Source of the DNA: Luxibacter massiliensis | Lineage (GTDB): Bacteria > Bacillota > Clostridia > Lachnospirales > Lachnospiraceae | NCBI RefSeq assembly: GCF_900604355.1 | Contig: NZ_UWOE01000001.1 | Span: 1,550,001-1,614,000, forward strand | Length of the DNA: 64,000 bases | Reading direction: 5' to 3' | In this document: positions 33,783 through 41,806 of the stretch, piece by piece | Numbering within the stretch: the first letter of the stretch is position 1 | Layout: each line of letters begins with the position of its first letter | Position numbers and translations under genes: made by a program | The notes under the pieces: model-generated | Told to the model about the DNA's origin: nothing | Seen by the model: the letters and a program-made list of their open reading frames with translations, nothing else | Databases searched by the model: none

Positions 33783-34061
33783 AAACCTATGAAGAAGAGC
33801 AAGTACCTTTTATACTTACCGCACAGAGAGCTGCAGGAGGTGGGATTGCGGCAGGAAAAGATAGTTGGGAATGGGCTTCTGAGGGCGAACTGAAAGTATA
33901 GTAGGAAAGCCGGAGAGAGTACTCCGTTAACAAAGTCGGCATATGTCAGTATGCGTTGAGTGGATGCAGTCTTGTATCAAGCTGGGTGGCACCGCAGGAG
34001 TTGAAGGATTCATACTCTTGTCCCTGCAATAGATTATTGTGAGGGATAAGGGTATTTTTTA
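33783..34061 (+). promoter_or_regulatory. T-box riboswitch, tryptophan specifier
   Basis: The T-box sequence AAGCTGGGTGGCACCGC is at 33979-33995. Stem I starts with AGAAGAGCAAGTACC (AGTA loop motif) and returns through GGGAATGGGCTTCT; the specifier codon read there is TGG (33872-33874), tryptophan. The terminator pairs 34012-34025 with 34042-34055 and is followed by six T. Uncharged tRNA-Trp should stabilise the antiterminator and turn on the TrpB-like gene downstream, whose product makes tryptophan, so sensor and gene agree. Confidence 0.92.
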
Positions 34062-34107
34062 TTTAAAAAAACCGCTTATCCCGGAAGACGTGAAAGGAGA
34101 TAGAAAT

Positions 34108-35490
34108 ATGAGTAAGAAAGAGATTCCCTACAAGATTTATTTGGAAGAGAGTGAGATGCCTAAGGAGTGGTATAATGTACGGGCTGATATGAAGAATAAG
34201 CCGGCCCCCCTTTTAAATCCAGGGACATTAGAGCCAATGACAGAGGAAGAGCTTGGGATGGTTTTTTGCCAGGAGCTTGTAAAGCAGGAGCTTGACAATG
34301 ACAGCCGCTATATAGAAATCCCAAAAAAGATACGCGATTTCTATAAAATGTACCGGCCAGCCCCCCTTGTCAGGGCCTACTGCCTGGAGGAAAAATTGCA
34401 GACGCCTGCCAAAATTTATTATAAATTTGAGGGAAACAATACAAGCGGAAGCCATAAATTAAATTCTGCTATAGCACAGGCATATTATGCAAAGGATCAG
34501 GGATTAAAAGGGGTTACTACAGAAACAGGGGCGGGGCAGTGGGGAACTGCACTCTCCATGGCGTGCTCTTATCTGGACTTGGACTGCCGGGTATATATGG
34601 TGAAATGCTCCTATGAGCAGAAGCCGTTCAGGAGAGAAGTCATGAGGACCTATGGGGCCAGTGTGACGCCCTCCCCTTCAGAGACCACAGAAGTGGGAAA
34701 GAAAATTTTAGCTGAGCATCCAGGCACCACAGGGAGCCTTGGGTGCGCCATTTCTGAGGCAGTGGAAGTGGCAACGCACACGGAAGGGTACAGATATGTC
34801 CTTGGAAGCGTTCTGAACCAGGTTTTGCTCCATCAGTCCATAATCGGTGTGGAAGCAAAGGCGGCAATGGACAAATACGGTGTCAAACCTGATATTATTA
34901 TCGGGTGCGCCGGAGGCGGGTCTAACCTGGGGGGATTAATCTCCCCGTTTATGGGAGAGAAGCTCAGAGGAGAGGCGGATTATCATTTTATCGCAGTTGA
35001 GCCGGCATCCTGCCCAAGCCTGACCAGAGGCGTATTTGCCTATGACTATTGTGATACAGGGATGGTGTGCCCGCTGGCTAAAATGTATACGCTTGGCAGT
35101 GGGTTTATCCCCTCAGCAAACCATGCAGGCGGACTTAGATATCACGGGATGAGCTCTACTCTGTCACAACTTTACCACGATGGATATATGGAGGCCCGCT
35201 CTGTGGAGCAGACATCTGTATTTAAAGCAGCCGAACAGTTTGCACGGGTGGAAGGCATCCTTCCGGCACCGGAGAGCAGCCATGCAATTAAAGTTGCTAT
35301 GGACGAGGCTGTGAAATGTAGGGAAACCGGTGAGGAGAAAACAATACTTTTTGGACTGACGGGCACTGGTTATTTTGATATGTTGGCGTATGAGAAGTTC
35401 CATAATAATGAAATGACAGACTATATCCCTACAGATGAAGACTTAAAAGCTGGCTTTGCAGGTATTCCTGATGTTCAGATACGTCCATAA
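34108..35490 (+). CDS. trpB: Tryptophan synthase beta chain, TrpB2 type
   Basis: 460-residue PLP enzyme joining indole and serine to tryptophan. The PLP lysine lies in NTSGSHKLNSAIAQ, the catalytic region in TTETGAGQWGTALS, and the phosphate loop in GCAGGGSNLGG. Length, the N-terminal IPYKIYLEESEMPKEWYN extension and the ADYHFIAVEP segment mark it as the TrpB2 class, which acts without TrpA, salvaging free indole. No trpA is adjacent. ATG 34108 follows AAAGGAGA. Controlled by the Trp T-box upstream. Confidence 0.92.
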   Translation: MSKKEIPYKIYLEESEMPKEWYNVRADMKNKPAPLLNPGTLEPMTEEELGMVFCQELVKQELDNDSRYIEIPKKIRDFYKMYRPAPLVRAYCLEEKLQTPAKIYYKFEGNNTSGSHKLNSAIAQAYYAKDQGLKGVTTETGAGQWGTALSMACSYLDLDCRVYMVKCSYEQKPFRREVMRTYGASVTPSPSETTEVGKKILAEHPGTTGSLGCAISEAVEVATHTEGYRYVLGSVLNQVLLHQSIIGVEAKAAMDKYGVKPDIIIGCAGGGSNLGGLISPFMGEKLRGEADYHFIAVEPASCPSLTRGVFAYDYCDTGMVCPLAKMYTLGSGFIPSANHAGGLRYHGMSSTLSQLYHDGYMEARSVEQTSVFKAAEQFARVEGILPAPESSHAIKVAMDEAVKCRETGEEKTILFGLTGTGYFDMLAYEKFHNNEMTDYIPTDEDLKAGFAGIPDVQIRP

Positions 35491-35535
35491 GCATAACAGC
35501 CAGGCTATATGATATTTGGGAAATGAAATCTTCTC

Positions 35536-35578
35536 TTCCCCTCCAGGGGTATTGTGTCCCTGGAGGGGAATATTTGAA
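35536..35578 (+). terminator. Terminator after trpB
   Basis: Perfect 13-bp stem TTCCCCTCCAGGG (35536-35548) with 35558-35570, 9-nt loop, then TATTTGAAATTTTTC. Confidence 0.75.
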
Positions 35579-35624
35579 ATTTTTCAAATTTTCAAAAATA
35601 TTTTTTGAAACATGAAAAAATTAA

Positions 35625-35653
35625 TTGACATTCTAAGTGATTAGTAGTAGAAT
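35625..35653 (+). promoter_or_regulatory. Promoter of tRNA-Leu
   Basis: TTGACA (35625-35630), 17-bp spacer, TAGAAT (35648-35653), 40 bases before the mature tRNA. Confidence 0.8.
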
Positions 35654-35693
35654 AACATTCGTAGCGCGTAGGAAATAATTAAATACGCAATTT

Positions 35694-35778
35694 GCGGAAG
35701 TGTCGGAACTGGCAGACGAGCAAGACTAAGGATCTTGTGAGCAATGCGCTCGTGTGGGTTCAAGTCCCATCTTCCGCA
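35694..35778 (+). tRNA. tRNA-Leu (anticodon AAG)
   Basis: 85 bases. Acceptor GCGGAAG pairs with CTTCCGC. The anticodon stem CAAGA/TCTTG encloses CTAAGGA, so the anticodon is AAG (leucine codon CTT). A long variable arm (TGAGCAATGCGCTCG) gives the class II shape of leucine tRNAs, and the T loop is GTTCAAG. The 3' CCA is not encoded; discriminator base A. It is a single-gene transcript with its own promoter and terminator. Confidence 0.95.
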
Positions 35779-35781
35779 GTC

Positions 35782-35808
35782 AAAACCCTGTATTTACAGG
35801 GTTTTTTT
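35782..35808 (+). terminator. Terminator after tRNA-Leu
   Basis: AAAACCCTG (35782-35790) pairs with CAGGGTTTT (35797-35805), loop TATTTA, followed by more T. Confidence 0.9.
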
Positions 35809-35895
35809 ATTCCCGCCAGTAACGAGCCAAGGGGACATGTTTACATGTCCATTTGGCGGCTGCTGCCAGGTTCTTATACCCCGATGTTTGCATCG
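35808..35895 (+). repeat. Dispersed palindromic repeat, copy A
   Basis: About 85 bases that recur as an inverted copy at 63583-63666 (about nine differences in 84 positions by eye) and in decayed form at 51937-52027. The centre is GGACATGTTTACATGTCC (35833-35850), an 8-bp-armed palindrome; flanking TTGGCGGC and ACCCCGATG segments are also shared. It carries no gene. Confidence 0.8.
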
Positions 35896-36070
35896 CTGCT
35901 AGTTTGATACACCGTGTGCTTGCACCGGGGCCTTTGACTGTAAAAAGAAAAGGGAATCAAAATACTAAAAGAAAGGGAAATGCGGATGGTATTCTTTCGG
36001 CAGGATGAAGTGAAAATTGCCAGGGCGGCATGTCTTTCGATAGCGGGCGTGAAAAAGCAGAAACCACATG
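35896..36070. other. Intergenic stretch without a recognised gene
   Basis: Between repeat A and the hairpin at 36071. One open frame of 58 codons (ATG 35980, preceded by GAAAGGGAA) runs through the terminator hairpin to 36156; its sequence (MRMVFFRQDEVKIARAAC at the start) resembles no family I know and I do not call it a gene. Confidence 0.4.
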
Positions 36071-36116
36071 AGGGTGACAGAAAATCTATTCCAATGATTT
36101 TCCGTCACCCTTTTTA
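36071..36116 (+). terminator. Hairpin with T-run upstream of the sortase locus
   Basis: 16-bp stem AGGGTGACAGAAAATC (36071-36086) with 36096-36111, one mismatch, followed by TTTTTATATC. What transcript it ends is not clear, as no gene precedes it closely. Confidence 0.7.
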
Positions 36117-36252
36117 TATCCTATATGGAATGTACCCCAGATTTTCTGCAAAATAAAAAATCCCTCTAGTTTAAGAGAATGTATGGTTATGGAATCTGGC
36201 CATACTGTAATACATTTCCAATAATAGAGAGTATGTCTGAAATCCTCCTGGG

Positions 36253-36504
36253 TTAAGTTTTATTTTGTGCAGTCTTATTTTTGGCATCTGCATCATCACG
36301 TGGATTTTCGGTTTCATACCGCATAATATCCTGCACCTGGCAGTCAAGTATCTGGCACAGCATATCAACGGTGTGGGTGCTGACATAGCTGTTGGCCCTG
36401 AGCCGGCTGAGCTGTCCGGCACTGATCTTTTTTTCTTTGATCAGTTTATATTGAGTGATGCTCTTAGATTTCATGGTTTCCCATAGTGGGTCATAAGTTA
36501 TCAT
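36253..36504 (-). CDS. Small XRE-type DNA-binding regulator
   Basis: 83 residues, a Cro/CI-like helix-turn-helix: SITQYKLIKEKKISAGQLSR then a recognition helix with STHTVDMLCQILDC, and a short polar tail. ATG 36504 is chosen because GAGGAGGTG lies about ten bases upstream. It is divergent from the sortase cassette, and the shared 107-base gap carries a palindrome (36553-36576) and a half site (36527-36536) that suit binding by such a dimer. It likely controls the sortase genes and itself (inference). Confidence 0.8.
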   Translation of the reverse strand: MITYDPLWETMKSKSITQYKLIKEKKISAGQLSRLRANSYVSTHTVDMLCQILDCQVQDIMRYETENPRDDADAKNKTAQNKT

Positions 36505-36522
36505 TTTTTTCTTCACCTCCTC

Positions 36523-36576
36523 TTGCATATTAGCCAGAAGTGGGGTATAATAATATTAGCCATAAATGGCTAATAT
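36523..36576 (+). promoter_or_regulatory. Promoter and palindromic operator of the sortase cassette
   Basis: TTGCAT (36523-36528), 17-bp spacer, TATAAT (36546-36551). An exact palindrome ATATTAGCCAT-AA-ATGGCTAATAT covers 36553-36576 at the transcription start, and the same half site ATATTAGCCA recurs at 36527-36536 across the -35 box. A regulator bound at both would block RNA polymerase. Confidence 0.75.
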
Positions 36577-36610
36577 CGGTTCAGGAGTAAGAAAGGGAGA
36601 AGTACTTTAC

Positions 36611-37404
36611 ATGAAAAAAGTGAATAAAAATAGAAAAATTTTATGGGCAGCTGTGGCAGTTGGTGTTTGTGCAGCTGTTATTGTATGTATTTTTTTGGGA
36701 ATTATTTATTGAAGGAAAAAGCACGCCAGGCAGAAGAGGCGAAAAAAAGTATGACATATGAGGATATAGCTTCAGAAGTCATAAAGGAGCAGGAGCCGGA
36801 TACAGAACAGGCTGACTATCAAAGTCCGGTTGATTTTACGCAGCTTAAGGAACTGAACCAAGATGCCTACGCATGGATTAAAATACCAGGCACGAATATA
36901 GATTATCCGATTCTCCAGAAGGAGGATGGCGACCAGTCTTATTATCTGAATACAACGTTAACAGGAGTGGAGGGGTATCCCGGATCCATTTATACAGAGA
37001 ACTGCAATACAAAGGATTTCCAGGATTTAAATACCATTATTTATGGCCATGACCTGATTGACGGCACTATGTTTTCTGAACTGCATAAATATGCGGATCA
37101 AAATTTCATGGATACAAATCCCTATGTGTATATTTATACCCCTGACAAGATGCTGAAATATCAAATTTTTGCGGCAGTTGTGTTTGATGACAGGCATCTG
37201 ATGCTGAGCTTTGATTTCGACAATCCTTCTTCTTATCAGCTCTTTCTGGATGAGATATATGATTTGAGGGATATGCAGTCGGTGGTCAATACGGACATTC
37301 CGGTCAGCACAGAAAGCAGAATAATTACGATGTCTACCTGTATTGCAGAAAAACCAGATAACCGTTGGCTAGTGGGGGCGGTGCTTGTAGATGAGGAAGA
37401 TTGA
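36611..37404 (+). CDS. srtB: Class B sortase 1, frameshifted in its membrane anchor
   Basis: Cysteine transpeptidase that would join surface proteins to peptidoglycan. The extracellular domain is intact: YAWIKIPGTNIDYPIL, histidine in YGHDLIDGTMF, cysteine in MSTC and arginine in NRWLVGA. The N-terminal anchor starts at ATG 36611 (MKKVNKNRKILWAAVAVGV) but that frame ends at 36712. One more T in the T7 run at 36690-36696 would join it to the catalytic frame (…VCIFFGNYLLKEKARQ), matching the layout of the paralogue at 40939. An ATG at 36643 in the catalytic frame gives a cysteine-rich N-terminus that does not look real. The LCP gene overlaps its end by 14 bases. Confidence 0.85.
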
Positions 37405-38563
37405 TAAAAAACAGAAGGGCAAGGGCAGGAAAGCTGGCAAAGAGAGACAGGATATACATATTCTGGAATATGAAGCGGCAGATTTGGAGGCGGAAATACC
37501 AGGAGTAAAGTCTGTACCTGGCAATAGGAAAATAAAAACATGGCAGAAAATTCTTCTTGTGACAGGGGGGATATTTTTCCTGCTTATCTGTAGTTTGGGA
37601 ATGGCCATAGTAACACTGCATAAAAGCGGCAGGGAACAAATACAGGAAGATATAAAGGCTGAAAAGACAACAGCAGAGGGGAAGAAGGAAGATCTGATTT
37701 ACCACGATGGAAAAGCATACAGATATAGGCAGGATATGGTCAATATTCTCTGTATGGGGGTTGACAAAGAGGTGACAATGGCGGAAGAAAAGGCAGCCAA
37801 CAGTATGGGCCAGTCAGATGCTATTTTTATTGTCAGCCTGGATCAAAAAAATAAAAAAATGCGGCTGTTGGCCATACCTAGGGATACCATGACGGAGATA
37901 GATATATATGATACTGCTGATAAGTATGTGAAAACAGAGGTGGGGCAGATTACCCTGCAGTATACATATGGAGATGGGCAGGAAAAAAGCTGTGAGTTAG
38001 TGAAAGATGCTGTGTCCAAGCTTTGCTATGGACTTCCCATCCAGCGGTTTTGTTCCATAAATTTTCAGGCAATTCCAGTAATGAATGACAGAATTGGCGG
38101 TGTCCCGGTAATTATGGATGAGAGTATTATCGACTGGTTCCCGGATTACCAAGTGGGCGACACTGTCGTCCTGCATGGAGAGCAGGCTCTTCAGTACCTA
38201 AGGCAGAGAGACGAAGGGGTTTTTGCCAGCAGCATGGACAGGATGGCCCGGCAAAAGTCTTATATGGTATCTTTTGCGGCAGCGGCTAAAGAAAAATTAA
38301 GCACAGATATTACATTACCAGTAGGGCTGTTCAACGACTTACAGGGAAATATGTGTACTGATATAGAGGCAGGGGAAATTACTTATCTCGCCACAGAGGT
38401 TATGGGAATGTCGTTTCTGGAAGAGGATTTGTTTGTAGTTCCAGGAGAGACGAGAATGGGAGAGAGATATGAAGAGTACCACGTCAATGAGGAAGAGTTC
38501 AAGAAAATGATTATTTCTATGTTTTATGACGAGGTTTCCGAAAATACAGAAGAAAGTTATTAA
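37391..38563 (+). CDS. LCP (LytR-CpsA-Psr) family glycopolymer transferase 1
   Basis: 390 residues: a basic cytoplasmic start, one membrane helix (about 52-75) and an extracellular LCP domain with DAIFIVSLDQ, LLAIPRDTM and the arginine-rich active-site helix RQRDEGVFASSMDRMARQ. LCP enzymes move polyprenyl-phosphate-linked glycopolymers onto peptidoglycan or, in Actinomyces, onto a sortase-anchored protein. It is translationally coupled to sortase 1 and followed by a small secreted protein; its paralogue is at 39779. Confidence 0.88.
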   Translation: MRKIDKKQKGKGRKAGKERQDIHILEYEAADLEAEIPGVKSVPGNRKIKTWQKILLVTGGIFFLLICSLGMAIVTLHKSGREQIQEDIKAEKTTAEGKKEDLIYHDGKAYRYRQDMVNILCMGVDKEVTMAEEKAANSMGQSDAIFIVSLDQKNKKMRLLAIPRDTMTEIDIYDTADKYVKTEVGQITLQYTYGDGQEKSCELVKDAVSKLCYGLPIQRFCSINFQAIPVMNDRIGGVPVIMDESIIDWFPDYQVGDTVVLHGEQALQYLRQRDEGVFASSMDRMARQKSYMVSFAAAAKEKLSTDITLPVGLFNDLQGNMCTDIEAGEITYLATEVMGMSFLEEDLFVVPGETRMGERYEEYHVNEEEFKKMIISMFYDEVSENTEESY

Positions 38564-38579
38564 AGCTTTTTGCTTTAAT
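38559..38579 (+). promoter_or_regulatory. Intercistronic hairpin before secreted protein 1
   Basis: ATTAAAGC (38559-38566) pairs with GCTTTAAT (38572-38579), loop TTTTT, overlapping the LCP stop codon. No T-run. A similar hairpin precedes secreted protein 2. Confidence 0.6.
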
Positions 38580-38623
38580 ATATAAAACCACACATGTATA
38601 AAATTAAGGAGAGTGAAAGAATC

Positions 38624-39364
38624 ATGAAGAAGAAATTTTTGGCTGTTGTGATGGCAGCTACATTGTGCCTGGCAATGGGAGTTACTACATTTGCCGCTGA
38701 GAGCACAGAGGGAACTAAGCCGGATGCAAAGCCGCCGGTAGAGACAGTCGTGACAGAGGAGCAGGTATCTGCTTTAGTTAATGGCAAAGAAGTAGCTGTG
38801 GATGTGAAGCCTGTAGATGAAAAAGTCCAGGAAGCAGTAGAAAAAGAAGGCTTTGTTGAAAGTGTTATCGAAGAAAACCTTACAACAAATCCAGAAGTTG
38901 CAAAAAAATTGCAGGATGCTGATGAAGTAGTAGTACTTGGATCAGTAGATATCCATGTAGAGCTTAATGAAGGCGAGACGGCTCAGATTGTAATCGACAG
39001 CATGGAAGGCATCCAGGCAGGTGACTCTGTTTATGCACTTCATCAGAAAGACGATGGATCATGGGAGATCATTGATGTTGTTGTAAATGAGGATGGAAGC
39101 CTCACCTTGACAATGACAGGCTTCTCACCTGTAGTGTTTGTTAAGACTGCATCTGTAGATGTACCTGATGTACCAAAGGATCCTGCAACTCCAGAAGATC
39201 CAGATAAGACACCAGCTAATGACAATGTAAAAGATGACCAGAAAGCTGACGATAAAAAAGCAGATAATACGAAATCTGATGATAAAAAAGCAGGCAGCAC
39301 AACAACAGCTGTTAAACAGTCAGTAAGCACCACTGGAAAGTCACCAAAAACAGGTGATAGATAA
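38624..39364 (+). CDS. Secreted protein 1 ending in SPKTGDR
   Basis: 246 residues. A signal peptide (MKKKFLAVVMAATLCLAMGV, cleavage after TTFA) is followed by a beta-rich domain containing VVVLGSVDIHVELNEGE, QAGDSVYALHQKDDGSWE and GFSPVVFVK, then a Pro/Asp/Lys-rich linker (about 190-235) and the end SPKTGDR. SPKTG is a class B sortase-type motif, yet the protein stops there: no hydrophobic helix or basic tail, and no such sequence in the other two frames downstream. Secreted protein 2 shares the domain and ending. Start ATG 38624, after AAGGAGAG. Confidence 0.85.
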   Translation: MKKKFLAVVMAATLCLAMGVTTFAAESTEGTKPDAKPPVETVVTEEQVSALVNGKEVAVDVKPVDEKVQEAVEKEGFVESVIEENLTTNPEVAKKLQDADEVVVLGSVDIHVELNEGETAQIVIDSMEGIQAGDSVYALHQKDDGSWEIIDVVVNEDGSLTLTMTGFSPVVFVKTASVDVPDVPKDPATPEDPDKTPANDNVKDDQKADDKKADNTKSDDKKAGSTTTAVKQSVSTTGKSPKTGDR

Positions 39365-39459
39365 TCCGTCATCAAATCATATGCCCAAAGGCATCTCATA
39401 ACTTTGCCTTTAGGATAGTCCACATTTTTGTGGATACATGTATATAAAATGTGTGGTTG

Positions 39460-39496
39460 GAAAGGCTCTCAGTTTGGACTGGGAGCCTTTCTGCCC
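39460..39496 (+). terminator. Terminator closing cassette 1
   Basis: GAAAGGCTCTCAG (39460-39472) pairs with CTGGGAGCCTTTC (39479-39491, one wobble), 6-nt loop, then TGCCCTTAATTT. The gap 39365-39778 (414 bases) otherwise holds a weaker CACATTTT/AAAATGTG stem near 39421-39453 and the promoter of cassette 2. Confidence 0.75.
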
Positions 39497-39604
39497 TTAA
39501 TTTATGAATGTTTTATATGCATGACATATAAAAAGATATACATGAAAAAGTCATAATTTGCAGAAAAAATGTAATAAAATACAGGGAATTCATAGTAAAT
39601 TGCA

Positions 39605-39633
39605 TTGACAAAAAATGTGGACAGGAGTATGAT
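39605..39633 (+). promoter_or_regulatory. Promoter of cassette 2
   Basis: TTGACA (39605-39610), 17-bp spacer, TATGAT (39628-39633), close to consensus. No copy of the ATTAGCCAT palindrome is present here, so cassette 2 appears not to share the operator of cassette 1. About 140 bases of AT-rich leader follow. Confidence 0.75.
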
Positions 39634-39778
39634 TAATGAGAAATTAAATGTAAAGATTTCCGGGGAGAATTTTGTGCCTCTCCTTGGATACTTTAAGATA
39701 TATTTTTTATAGAATTAGCAGAAGCAGATATTTGTTTGAATATCTTCTGATTATAGATATATTTGGTGATATGAGACT

Positions 39779-40942
39779 ATGAAAAAGCTGGAAAAATTTA
39801 ATGATATGGACATAGTGACGTTGGATGAGCTGGAGGACGTCCCTGAGCCGCGCAAGATGAAGAAGTGGAAAAAAGTGTTGCTGATTGCATTGGCAGTAGT
39901 TTTTGCAATTATAGCGCTTGTTATTGCCACTTTTTTCTTTATGCAGTCAAAAGGGGAGAAGAATCTGAAGACTAAGGTGAGCAATGCATCCACCGAAGCA
40001 GGGCGCAAAGAAGGCCATTATATCATACATAACGGAAAAGAATACAAATATAGAGAAGACATCGTCAATATACTCTGCCTTGGAATTGACAAGGATATCC
40101 CTATGGAGGAAAAAAGGGAAACAGGGAGTCTGGGACTGGCAGATGCCATTCTTTTGGTGAGCATAGACACAGACAGGAATACCCTGCAGATAATCTCCAT
40201 CCCCCGGGATGTGATACTTCCAGTTACGATCACAGACGATCAGGGGAATGAAGCCGGGACTGAGGAGAAGCAGCTGACCTATCAGTATGCTTATGGAAGG
40301 ACAACAGAACAAAGCGGCAAACTGATGGTAGATACTGTCTCAGAACTTTTATACAGGGTTCCCATCCAGAGGTATTGTGCGGTTAATTTTCAAGCAATAC
40401 CATTGCTCAATGACGCCATCGGCGGTGTAGATTTAACAGTTCTTGAGAGTCTGGAATGGTACGCGGGAGAATTTATACAGGGCACAGAAATCCATCTGGA
40501 GGGACAGATGGCCCTGGATTATGTCCGGCAGAGGAATGAAAGCGTGGAGGGCAGCAACTTAGGCAGGATGGAAAGGCAGAAACAGTATATAACTGCCTTT
40601 CTTCAAAAGGCAAAGACGGTAGTTTCACAGGATCTGACTCTGCCTGTCACTATGTACCAGCAGCTGCAGGCCAATATGAGCACAGATGTGAAGGCGGAGG
40701 ATATAACATATCTTGTGCCTGAGCTTCTGGAAATCCCCCTGGAGGAGACGAATATGCTGCAGATACCCGGGGAGTCCAGGATGGGCGAAGTTTATGAGGA
40801 ATACCATGTCAATAAAGAAGAACTTAAAAATCTGGTTATCAATACCTTTTATGAGGAGGTGAAGGACTCCGGGGAAAAGGCTACAGAGCCGGAGGATACA
40901 ACAACACAGAATGAGACATCAGATAAAGGAGAGAAGGAATGA
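39779..40942 (+). CDS. LCP family glycopolymer transferase 2
   Basis: 387 residues, paralogue of the LCP protein at 37391 along its whole length. Cytoplasmic start, membrane helix about residues 34-55, then the same small hairpin segment (HYIIHNGKEYKYREDIVNIL), LCP core (DAILLVSIDTD, ISIPRDVILP, RQRNESVEGSNLGRMERQ) and the conserved IPGESRMGEVYEEYHVN end, plus a Glu/Thr-rich tail. Here the LCP gene is first and the sortase second, the reverse of cassette 1. It overlaps the sortase by four bases. Confidence 0.88.
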   Translation: MKKLEKFNDMDIVTLDELEDVPEPRKMKKWKKVLLIALAVVFAIIALVIATFFFMQSKGEKNLKTKVSNASTEAGRKEGHYIIHNGKEYKYREDIVNILCLGIDKDIPMEEKRETGSLGLADAILLVSIDTDRNTLQIISIPRDVILPVTITDDQGNEAGTEEKQLTYQYAYGRTTEQSGKLMVDTVSELLYRVPIQRYCAVNFQAIPLLNDAIGGVDLTVLESLEWYAGEFIQGTEIHLEGQMALDYVRQRNESVEGSNLGRMERQKQYITAFLQKAKTVVSQDLTLPVTMYQQLQANMSTDVKAEDITYLVPELLEIPLEETNMLQIPGESRMGEVYEEYHVNKEELKNLVINTFYEEVKDSGEKATEPEDTTTQNETSDKGEKE

Positions 40943-41706
40943 AAAAGAAACAGAAAAGTATGATTGCAGTATGTATTGTGGCAGTAGTAGTGATTATTGC
41001 CGGAATTCTAGGAGGGATATTTATTTACAAAAAGGCCTCTGAACCTAAGGAGGCAGAACCACTCAAGATTGAGGAAGAGTACAAGGAGATACAGGAGCAA
41101 GTGGTTGACAAGGGGGACGACCCTTATGAGAGTAAAGTCAACTTTGAAGAACTTCAGGCCATGAATCCAGATATATATGCATGGATTACTATTCCGGGGA
41201 CAAATGTAGATTATCCGATTCTTCAAAGTGCAGTGGAGGCGGACGACTATTACCTGAATACGACGATGGATAAAAAGGTGGGGCTTCCGGGCGCCATTTA
41301 TACAGAGAAGTATAACAATACAAGCTTTTGGGATCCAGTTACTGTGATTTATGGACATACATTGGCCGAAGGCACGATGTTTACAGAACTGCATAATTAT
41401 ACGGATAAGGCATTTTTTGATGCAAATCCATATATTTATATATACCTGCCGGATAAAGCGCTCAAATACCAGATATTTTCGGCAGTAGCATTTGACGACA
41501 GATATATTTTGGGCAACTATAATTTTGCAGATCCGTCAGACTTTGATAAATATATTAATGAGCTCAATGCAAGTATGACGGGCAACATCAATACAGATTT
41601 AAAAGTAGAAAGCGGCAGTAATGTAATAACTCTTTCCACCTGTATTGATGAATTCCCAGATCAGCGGTGGCTTGTCAATGCAGTGCTGCTTCCGGATGAG
41701 GAATAA
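40939..41706 (+). CDS. srtB: Class B sortase 2
   Basis: 255 residues, intact. An N-terminal membrane helix (about 9-30, IAVCIVAVVVIIAGILGGIF) anchors an extracellular SrtB domain: YAWITIPGTNVDYPIL, YGHTLAEGTMF (histidine), LSTC (cysteine), QRWLVNAVL (arginine). By family it cleaves an (S/P)PxTG-type motif between Thr and Gly and transfers the protein to peptidoglycan. The SPKTGR protein encoded next is the obvious candidate substrate. Confidence 0.93.
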   Translation: MKKKQKSMIAVCIVAVVVIIAGILGGIFIYKKASEPKEAEPLKIEEEYKEIQEQVVDKGDDPYESKVNFEELQAMNPDIYAWITIPGTNVDYPILQSAVEADDYYLNTTMDKKVGLPGAIYTEKYNNTSFWDPVTVIYGHTLAEGTMFTELHNYTDKAFFDANPYIYIYLPDKALKYQIFSAVAFDDRYILGNYNFADPSDFDKYINELNASMTGNINTDLKVESGSNVITLSTCIDEFPDQRWLVNAVLLPDEE

Positions 41707-41711
41707 GGGAT

Positions 41712-41737
41712 ATTAAGGTGCTTCGCAGCATTTTAAT
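41712..41737 (+). promoter_or_regulatory. Intercistronic hairpin before secreted protein 2
   Basis: ATTAAGGTGC (41712-41721) pairs with GCATTTTAAT (41728-41737, two wobbles), loop TTCGCA, five bases after the sortase stop. A TATAAT at 41737-41742 could serve an internal promoter but has no good -35. Same position as the hairpin in cassette 1. Confidence 0.55.
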
Positions 41738-41806
41738 ATAATCTGGCCAGGCTTGTCTGGCTGGAAACATCACACAAAATAATAAGAACCAGGAGGAAAT
41801 AAGGAA

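Noticed and set aside
35980..36156. 58-codon open frame upstream of the XRE gene
   Set aside because: It runs through a terminator hairpin, matches no family I know and its composition is not gene-like, despite a purine-rich stretch before the ATG.
36643..36720. ATG 36643 as the true start of sortase 1
   Set aside because: It gives a cysteine-rich N-terminus (MGSCGSWCLCSCYCMYFFG) with no proper ribosome site, while ATG 36611 in the other frame gives a normal anchor; a one-base frameshift explains the data better.
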